A DNA stretch of 10,662 nucleotides from HGM12587 sp964580255 (GTDB taxonomy: Bacteria; Bacillota; Clostridia; Lachnospirales; Lachnospiraceae): contig CAZOJX010000064.1 of the NCBI GenBank assembly GCA_964580255.1, positions 1 to 10,662 of the forward strand, given 5' to 3'. The notes under the pieces are model-generated. The model was given only the letters and a program-made list of their open reading frames with translations, made no database searches and was not told the origin of the DNA. Of this stretch, positions 6,250 to 10,662 are shown piece by piece; within the stretch, counting starts at the first letter, position 1, and each line of letters begins with the position of its first letter. A program made the translations under genes and the position numbers.

Positions 6250-8244
6250 TTAGTTTTTCAATGCATATTCTGCATCAAATTTCTTTTCCTGTTTCTTAAT
6301 AATATATATCACAACTGCAACGATTGCAATAACTGCGATCAGACCAGGAACAAATCCGGAACCTACGGTTCCTTCTGTAATGAGTGTACCGATCTGGTAT
6401 ACAAGGAATGCTATTGTGTAACCGGTTGCAAACTGTAATGCAACACCGCCCCAGAACCATTTACGGTCTTTCATTTCAGAGTTCATTGCGCCCAATGCTG
6501 CGAAGCATGGCGGTGTATAAAGGTTAAACATTAAGCATGCAAGTGCTGCTGCTTTTGTGACTCCAAAGATTGCTGCAACTTCTGTTGCGCCGCCCATTAA
6601 AGCGAATTCATCTGTATCGATGAAGGAAGTTACACCGTAAACAACCGCTAAAGTACCAACAACGTTTTCTTTTGCAATGAAGCCTGTCACTGCAGCTGCT
6701 GCCATCTGCCATACACCGAATCCCAGCGGAATCATTAAAACTGCGATGGGAGATGCGATAGAAGCAAGAATAGAGGTGCTTTCCATTCCTTCCTCCACCA
6801 GCTGTAACTGCCAATTGAAGGACTGCATGATCTGTACAACCGTGTTGCAAACAAGAATGATCGTTCCTGCTTTTACGATATATGCTTTACCGCGTTCCAT
6901 CATAGAGAAGAATGCTCTCTTCATGCTTGGGATCTTATATTCCGGAAGTTCCATGATAAAGAAAGATTTTCTGTATTTGTAGCCTGTAACCTTCTTTACG
7001 AGCAATGCACCGAAGAAGATTAAAAGGATTCCTACGAAATACATCATCGGACCTACCCAGGAAGCATCTGCGAAGAATACACCTGCAAATAATGCGATTA
7101 CCGGTAATTTTGCACCGCATGGCATAAATGGTGTAAGCATTGCAGTTGCACGGCGTTCTCTTTCGTTACGAATCGTACGGCAAGCCATGATACCCGGAAT
7201 TGCACAACCGGTACCGATCACCATCGGGATTACGGATTTACCGGAAAGACCTACACGTTTGAAGATTGGGTCCATAACAACGCTGACACGAGCCATGTAA
7301 CCGCAGTCTTCCAGTAATGCAATGAGGAAATACATTACCATTACCAAAGGAAGGAATCCTACAACGGCACCAACACCGCCGATGATCCCATCTACCAGCA
7401 ACGCCTGAACAAACGGAGATGCACCTTCTACAAGTCCTGCTACCCATTCCTGGAAGGTTTCGATCCAGCCAACCAGCCAGTCAGCAATCCAGGTACCTAC
7501 CGTAGACTGGGAAATATAAAATACGAGGAACATGATCACTGCGAAGATCGGGATTCCGAGCCATTTGTTTGTCAGAACTGCATCGATCTTATCCTGTGAG
7601 TTTGTGTCCTTTGTCAATACTTTACGGTTTTCTACTTCTGCAACAATCTTATTTACAAATTCAAAACGAGCTCTGTCAGCAGCCTGCACTGCTTCCTTGC
7701 TGTGAAGATCAATGTTTCCCTGAGAGTAAGGTGCTTTCTGTCCCTTTCCTTCCAGAGCTGCTGCAGCTTTAACTACCTGTGCAAGGCCTGCATCACGGTT
7801 TACGGTAGAAACGGTCTGAACGACCGGACAGCCTAATTTTGCGGATAATTTTTCCACATCGATCACTGTTTCCTTTTTTGCATTGATATCACTTTTATTT
7901 AATGCAACAACAACCGGTATTCCCAGTTCTAAAAGCTGTGTCGTAAAGAATAAGCTTCTGCTTAAGTTTGTCGCATCTACGATATTGATGATCGCATCCG
8001 GATGTTCATTTTTTACATAACCGCTGGTGATGCTTTCTTCTGATGTAAATGGTGACATAGAATAAGCACCCGGTAAGTCCACTGCAATCAATGTCTCCCC
8101 GTCATAATAACTCTTTTTGATCGGATTTTCTTTTTTGTCAACGGTAACACCTGCCCAGTTACCAACACGCTCGCTTCTTCCTGTCAGCGCATTGTACATT
8201 GTCGTTTTACCGCTGTTCGGATTTCCTGCTAAAGCAATTCTCAT
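6250..8244 (-). CDS. feoB: Ferrous iron transport protein B (FeoB)
   Basis: This 664-residue inner-membrane ferrous iron transporter has an N-terminal G domain with G1 GNPNSGKT (7-14), switch I GVT (32-34), G3 DLPG (56-59) and G4 NKSD (116-119). A helical linker domain (about 165-225) precedes the polytopic membrane region (about 230-650). The gate signatures are present: GTGCAIPGIMACRT (344-357), PCGAKLPV (375-382) and LYTPPCFAALG (575-585). The last helix is followed by a basic tail. It is shorter than E. coli FeoB (about 770) but normal for Clostridia. The ATG at 8244 follows AAGGAGG (8254-8260) by nine bases. It is co-transcribed after feoA, with a 115-base gap that holds possible attenuator hairpins. 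Confidence 0.97.
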   Translation of the reverse strand: MRIALAGNPNSGKTTMYNALTGRSERVGNWAGVTVDKKENPIKKSYYDGETLIAVDLPGAYSMSPFTSEESITSGYVKNEHPDAIINIVDATNLSRSLFFTTQLLELGIPVVVALNKSDINAKKETVIDVEKLSAKLGCPVVQTVSTVNRDAGLAQVVKAAAALEGKGQKAPYSQGNIDLHSKEAVQAADRARFEFVNKIVAEVENRKVLTKDTNSQDKIDAVLTNKWLGIPIFAVIMFLVFYISQSTVGTWIADWLVGWIETFQEWVAGLVEGASPFVQALLVDGIIGGVGAVVGFLPLVMVMYFLIALLEDCGYMARVSVVMDPIFKRVGLSGKSVIPMVIGTGCAIPGIMACRTIRNERERRATAMLTPFMPCGAKLPVIALFAGVFFADASWVGPMMYFVGILLIFFGALLVKKVTGYKYRKSFFIMELPEYKIPSMKRAFFSMMERGKAYIVKAGTIILVCNTVVQIMQSFNWQLQLVEEGMESTSILASIASPIAVLMIPLGFGVWQMAAAAVTGFIAKENVVGTLAVVYGVTSFIDTDEFALMGGATEVAAIFGVTKAAALACLMFNLYTPPCFAALGAMNSEMKDRKWFWGGVALQFATGYTIAFLVYQIGTLITEGTVGSGFVPGLIAVIAIVAVVIYIIKKQEKKFDAEYALKN

Positions 8245-8290
8245 AACCTAATTCCTCCTTGAATTCTGTTTTACAAACCCTAATTCGCCT

Positions 8291-8315
8291 CTAACAGTAG
8301 GTAGCCTCAACTAAC
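8291..8315 (-). repeat. Pair of GTTAG elements in the feoA-feoB gap
   Basis: CTAAC occurs at 8291-8295 and 8311-8315 (GTTAG on the minus strand), exactly 20 bases apart. The same pentamer occurs twice with the same 20-base spacing upstream of feoA. It may be a second binding site of the same regulator in front of feoB. Confidence 0.35.
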
Positions 8316-8323
8316 CATCAGTC

Positions 8324-8357
8324 AAAAAACAATGAGAATCCATTGTTGAATTCTCAT
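8324..8357 (-). terminator. Possible attenuator between feoA and feoB (two alternative hairpins)
   Basis: On the minus strand, ATGAGAAT/ATTCTCAT (8350-8357 with 8332-8339, 10-base loop) forms an 8-bp stem followed two bases later by T6 (8324-8329). An overlapping hairpin, AACAATG/CATTGTT (8341-8347 with 8328-8334, 6-base loop), runs straight into the same T-tract. The two share bases and cannot form together. Either could give partial termination, reducing feoB relative to feoA. Confidence 0.5.
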
Positions 8358-8359
8358 GT

Positions 8360-8575
8360 TTATGAAACAATGATTGCCTCGGCCAGCTGATGATCGATGT
8401 TATACCTGCCATCTTTGATTGCAACCACGCAGCCGCCTTTCAAATGGGAAACCACTGTAATCGGTTCGCCGCTATAGCAGCCTAACGTAAAGAGAAAATC
8501 GTCCAGTTCTTCATCATCTGTACAGATTTCTTTTACGATATATTCTCTGCCTTCCTGTGCTTCTGCTAAATTCAT
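8360..8575 (-). CDS. feoA: Ferrous iron transport protein A (FeoA)
   Basis: The 71-residue protein is a typical FeoA: a compact SH3-like beta fold beginning MNLAEAQEGREYIVKEI, with the middle segment FLFTLGCYSGEPITVVSHLK and a closing AEAIIVS strand. FeoA is a small cytosolic partner of FeoB needed for Fe(II) uptake in the species studied. The ATG at 8575 follows AGGAGG (8581-8586) by five bases. It is the first gene of the feo operon and sits right behind a strong predicted promoter with repeated GTTAG elements, consistent with metal-dependent control. Confidence 0.93.
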   Translation of the reverse strand: MNLAEAQEGREYIVKEICTDDEELDDFLFTLGCYSGEPITVVSHLKGGCVVAIKDGRYNIDHQLAEAIIVS

Positions 8576-8600
8576 ATCTGCCTCCTAGTGTTGGACAATG

Positions 8601-8616
8601 ATTAGTTCTAACTAAT
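8601..8616. promoter_or_regulatory. Palindromic operator candidate in the feoA leader
   Basis: ATTAGTTCTAACTAAT has perfect 7-bp arms (ATTAGTT/AACTAAT) around a 2-base centre. It lies just downstream of the predicted transcript start (about 8619). The TTAG...CTAA architecture resembles DtxR-family boxes; assignment to a named regulator is inference. Confidence 0.5.
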
Positions 8617-8625
8617 TCATCGAAT

Positions 8626-8654
8626 ATAGTAACACTAGACTAACTGAATGTCAA
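8626..8654 (-). promoter_or_regulatory. feoA: Predicted feo operon promoter
   Basis: On the minus strand, a perfect -35 TTGACA (8649-8654) and TACTAT (8626-8631) are spaced by 17 bases, with TGT directly before the -10 hexamer (extended -10). It is the best consensus promoter in the window. It lies about 20 bases after the galM stop codon. Confidence 0.78.
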
Positions 8655-8665
8655 GCAGACTAACT
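8637..8665 (-). repeat. Direct repeats in the feo promoter
   Basis: AGACTAACT occurs at 8637-8645 and 8657-8665, starting 20 bases apart. One copy lies between the -35 and -10 elements, the other just upstream of -35. On the minus strand each reads AGTTAGTCT, which matches the GTTAG-N-CT part of DtxR-type boxes. Repressor sites in this position would block RNA polymerase. Confidence 0.55.
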
Positions 8666-8672
8666 CGTTTTT

Positions 8673-9719
8673 TTAGAAATTTTTTCCAAAACGATATTCT
8701 GTTTCTGTATGGAAGCGTTCTCCTGCCTTCAAAAGAGCACTTGGGAAGTTGTCATGATGCATGGCATCCGGGAACTGCTGGGTTTCAAAAGCAACCGCAC
8801 TTCTGTTTGGATAGCTGCGCCCTCTTTTTCCCGGCTTATCATTCAGAAAATTGCCTGTATAAATCTGTATTCCCGGATAATCTGTAAAAATTTCCATCAC
8901 AATCCCGGATTCTTTGGAGGTTACCCTTGCAACCGGCTCATTTTCATCGTGTGCATTCAGCACAAAATTGTGATCGTAACCGCCGCCGATGATCAGTGCT
9001 TCTTCCTCTTTTCCGATATCCTGTCCCAGCGGTTTCTGCGTTCTAAAATCCATGGCAGTTCCTGTCACATCTAAAATCTCCCCTGTGGAGATCATTTCCC
9101 CATTCACTCTGGTAAATGCATCAGCTCCCAGCCACAGTTCCTGCTCAAGAATGCTGTCAGATTTTTCTCCGTCCAGATTAAAATAGCTGTGATTGGTCAT
9201 GGAAACAAAGGTATCCTGATCAGAAACACCGTCATAAATGATCTTTAAGCCGTTTTTCTCCGTCAGTGTATAGGTCACACTAATGGAAAAGTTTCCCGGA
9301 AGTCCCTGATCCCCGTCCGGACTGACAATGGAAAATTTCACTGCATTTTCCAGAATTTCCGCATCCCACATGCGCACATGATAGCAGTTTGATCCGCTGT
9401 GAAGACAATTTGTCCGCTCATTAACCTCCATCGGATAATCCACACCGTTTACGGTAACCACCGCTCCGCCTACACGATTGGCAATTCTTCCCACCGTTGC
9501 ACCAAAAAACGGACCGTTGTCGATCTCATATTCTCCTACAGTATCATAACCCCAGACCACATCTCTTAAATTGCCCTTCTGATCCGGCACATATAAGGAA
9601 TGTAAAGTTGCTCCAAAATCGGTCACCACCGCCTTCATTCCAGACTGATTGGTGATCTCATATAAAAAGCTCTGCTCTCCTTTTGAATTTTTTCCAAATT
9701 CTCTTTTTGTTACTGCCAT
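8673..9719 (-). CDS. galM: Aldose 1-epimerase (galactose mutarotase)
   Basis: This 348-residue cytosolic enzyme interconverts the alpha and beta anomers of glucose and galactose. Family landmarks are visible: GRIANRVGG (77-85), the LHSG histidine (H107), NHSYFNL with the catalytic acid H177, GYDHNFVL with D249, and the catalytic base E312 in FETQQFPDA. Length is normal and nothing is truncated. There is no signal peptide. The ATG at 9719 follows AAGGAG (9728-9733) by eight bases; this site overlaps the stop of the upstream sirtuin gene, so the two are co-transcribed. No galK or galT is nearby, so it probably serves general sugar use. No terminator is visible between its stop and the feo promoter. 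Confidence 0.95.
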   Translation of the reverse strand: MAVTKREFGKNSKGEQSFLYEITNQSGMKAVVTDFGATLHSLYVPDQKGNLRDVVWGYDTVGEYEIDNGPFFGATVGRIANRVGGAVVTVNGVDYPMEVNERTNCLHSGSNCYHVRMWDAEILENAVKFSIVSPDGDQGLPGNFSISVTYTLTEKNGLKIIYDGVSDQDTFVSMTNHSYFNLDGEKSDSILEQELWLGADAFTRVNGEMISTGEILDVTGTAMDFRTQKPLGQDIGKEEEALIIGGGYDHNFVLNAHDENEPVARVTSKESGIVMEIFTDYPGIQIYTGNFLNDKPGKRGRSYPNRSAVAFETQQFPDAMHHDNFPSALLKAGERFHTETEYRFGKNF

Positions 9720-9732
9720 ATTCCCTTCTCCT

Positions 9733-10455
9733 TTATCTTACCTTAATTTTTGACAAAACCGTTCCAATGCTTTCCCTGATGCAAAGTGTCGCATGTACGT
9801 CCGCTGAAGTTGCGCTTTTATTCAGCAATACCAGATGATCCCCGCCAAAATAGCGGATCATACCCGCTGCGGGATATACCACCAGAGAGGTTCCCCCAAT
9901 GATCAGCAGATCCGCTTTCCTGATCTGATCGATCGCCTCACTCATCACCTGATCGTCCAGCCCTTCCTCATAAAGGACAACATCCGGTTTTATCACACCT
10001 CCGCATTCACAAGTCGGAATTCCGCTGCTGTGCAGAATTTCCTCCGCAGTATGAAATTTTCCGCATCTCATACAATAGTTCCGAAGCACGGATCCATGAA
10101 GCTCCAGCACATTTTTACTCCCTGCCTTCTGGTGCAGCCCATCAATATTCTGGGTTACCACTGCTGTCAGCTTTCCTGCCTTTTCCAGCTCTGCCAGTTT
10201 TTTGTGTGCCGCATTCGGTTCTGCGTCCAGACACAGCATTTTTGCCCGGTAAAAACGGTAAAACTCCTCCGTCTTTCTCATAAAAAAGCTATGACTTAAG
10301 ATGGTTTCCGGAGGATAAGCATATTCCTGATGGTAGAGTCCGTCGGTACTTCGAAAATCCGGAATCCCGCTCTCTGTAGACACTCCTGCGCCGCCAAAAA
10401 ACACAACACGTTTACTTTCATCGATCAATTCCTGTAATTTTTCTATCTCAGACAT
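9733..10455 (-). CDS. Sirtuin (SIR2 family) NAD-dependent protein deacylase
   Basis: The 240-residue protein has the full SIR2 core: GAGVSTESGIPDFRS (22-36) for NAD binding, TQNIDGLH (101-108), the catalytic histidine H120 in LELHGSVL, a zinc site from C128-x2-C131 and C149-x-C151, KPDVVLYEE (156-164) and GGTSLVVYPA (187-196). It removes acetyl or other acyl groups from lysines in the cytosol, using NAD+. The short length and class U-like motifs suit a bacterial CobB/Sir2Tm-type enzyme; deacetylase versus other deacylase activity cannot be told. The ATG at 10455 follows AAGGAG (10464-10469) by eight bases. It is first in a two-gene unit with galM. Confidence 0.95.
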   Translation of the reverse strand: MSEIEKLQELIDESKRVVFFGGAGVSTESGIPDFRSTDGLYHQEYAYPPETILSHSFFMRKTEEFYRFYRAKMLCLDAEPNAAHKKLAELEKAGKLTAVVTQNIDGLHQKAGSKNVLELHGSVLRNYCMRCGKFHTAEEILHSSGIPTCECGGVIKPDVVLYEEGLDDQVMSEAIDQIRKADLLIIGGTSLVVYPAAGMIRYFGGDHLVLLNKSATSADVHATLCIRESIGTVLSKIKVR

Positions 10456-10493
10456 TTTTTCCGCTCCTTCCCTAGGATCCTGTCTTTCTTTCT

Positions 10494-10522
10494 ATGATAC
10501 AATATTGAAAGAAAATTTGCGA
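10494..10522 (-). promoter_or_regulatory. Possible promoter of the sirtuin-galM unit
   Basis: On the minus strand, TATCAT (10494-10499) is a fair -10. The segment 17 bases upstream, TCGCAA (10517-10522), is a poor -35. A promoter is expected here because a strong terminator lies upstream, but this placement is weak. Confidence 0.3.
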
Positions 10523-10576
10523 GGAGAATTTAAAATACCAGAGCCAACATCCAAGCCACTTAGTATTTTTGTGCAG

Positions 10577-10606
10577 AAAAAAAGCTCTTGATTCCTCAAG
10601 AGCTTT
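10577..10606 (-). terminator. Rho-independent terminator after tRNA-Gly
   Basis: AAAGCTCTTGA (10581-10591) and TCAAGAGCTTT (10596-10606) form a perfect 11-bp stem with a 4-base loop. On the minus strand a T-run follows (A7 at 10577-10583, partly within the stem). It ends the transcript of the tRNA at the right edge. Confidence 0.9.
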
Positions 10607-10609
10607 CAG

Positions 10610-10662
10610 AGCGATAGACGGGACTCGAACCCGCGACCCCAACCTTGGCAAGGTTGTACTCC
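10610..10662 (-). tRNA. tRNA-Gly(GCC), 3' part (partial)
   Basis: Read on the minus strand, the window holds the end of the D arm, an anticodon arm CAACC-TTGCCAA-GGTTG with anticodon GCC (10647-10649), and the variable loop. The T arm has loop TTCGAGT, and the 3' acceptor strand is CTATCGC with discriminator T at 10610. The 5' acceptor strand lies beyond the right edge. The 3' CCA is not encoded (CTG follows), so it must be added after transcription. Confidence 0.92.

Noticed and set aside
9835..10299. Plus-strand open reading frame of 154 codons
   Set aside because: It is antisense to the sirtuin core motifs, with a composition typical of a shadow frame.
10618..10640. CGAAC within the right-edge sequence as a second LexA half-site
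   Set aside because: It is the T-loop of tRNA-Gly and has no matching GTTCG arm at the correct spacing.
1..10662. CRISPR array, insertion sequence, prophage or attachment site
   Set aside because: No regularly spaced repeats, transposase or integrase motifs, or terminal inverted repeats were seen. The tRNA at the right edge shows no duplicated 3' end in this window.

Overview
The window looks like chromosomal DNA of an anaerobic Gram-positive bacterium, most likely a Lachnospiraceae-type Clostridium relative. The reasons are the purA-rich AAGGAGG-type ribosome binding sites, the moderate GC content, a Feo cluster ending in a small FeoB-associated Cys-rich membrane protein, a long-form PurL, and a LexA operator of the Gram-positive CGAAC-N4-GTTCG type. 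There is no phage, insertion sequence or CRISPR array. Coding density is high, and no gene-free stretch exceeds 190 bases.

Layout, left to right. (1) 1-419, minus: the N-terminal 139 codons of a long-form phosphoribosylformylglycinamidine synthase (purine synthesis). (2) 420-609: a divergent promoter region. (3) 610-1497, plus: a LysR-family regulator, the only complete plus-strand gene. Its stop codon overlaps the stop of the convergent gene that follows. (4) 1494-5942, minus: a three-gene DNA-repair operon, transcribed in the order radical SAM protein (TIGR03916 type), its partner (TIGR03915/DUF4130 type), then a PD-(D/E)XK nuclease fused to an Fe-S XPD/DinG-type helicase. A perfect LexA (SOS) box lies at 5957-5970, between a good promoter and the ribosome binding site. 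(5) 6017-8673, minus: the ferrous iron uptake operon feoA-feoB-Cys-rich protein, with a strong promoter, a palindrome and repeated GTTAG elements upstream, and a clear terminator at its end. (6) 8673-10455, minus: a sirtuin-type NAD-dependent deacylase followed by aldose 1-epimerase. (7) 10577-10662, minus: the 3' part of a tRNA-Gly(GCC) and its terminator.

The best candidate for a poorly described system is the repair operon. A radical SAM enzyme with a helix-hairpin-helix, its dedicated partner and a nuclease-helicase are co-transcribed behind one SOS operator, which suggests a damage-inducible repair pathway whose lesion is unknown. The Feo region is the second point of interest. It carries repeated DtxR-like half-sites both in the promoter and in the feoA-feoB gap, plus two mutually exclusive hairpins in that gap that could set the feoA:feoB ratio.
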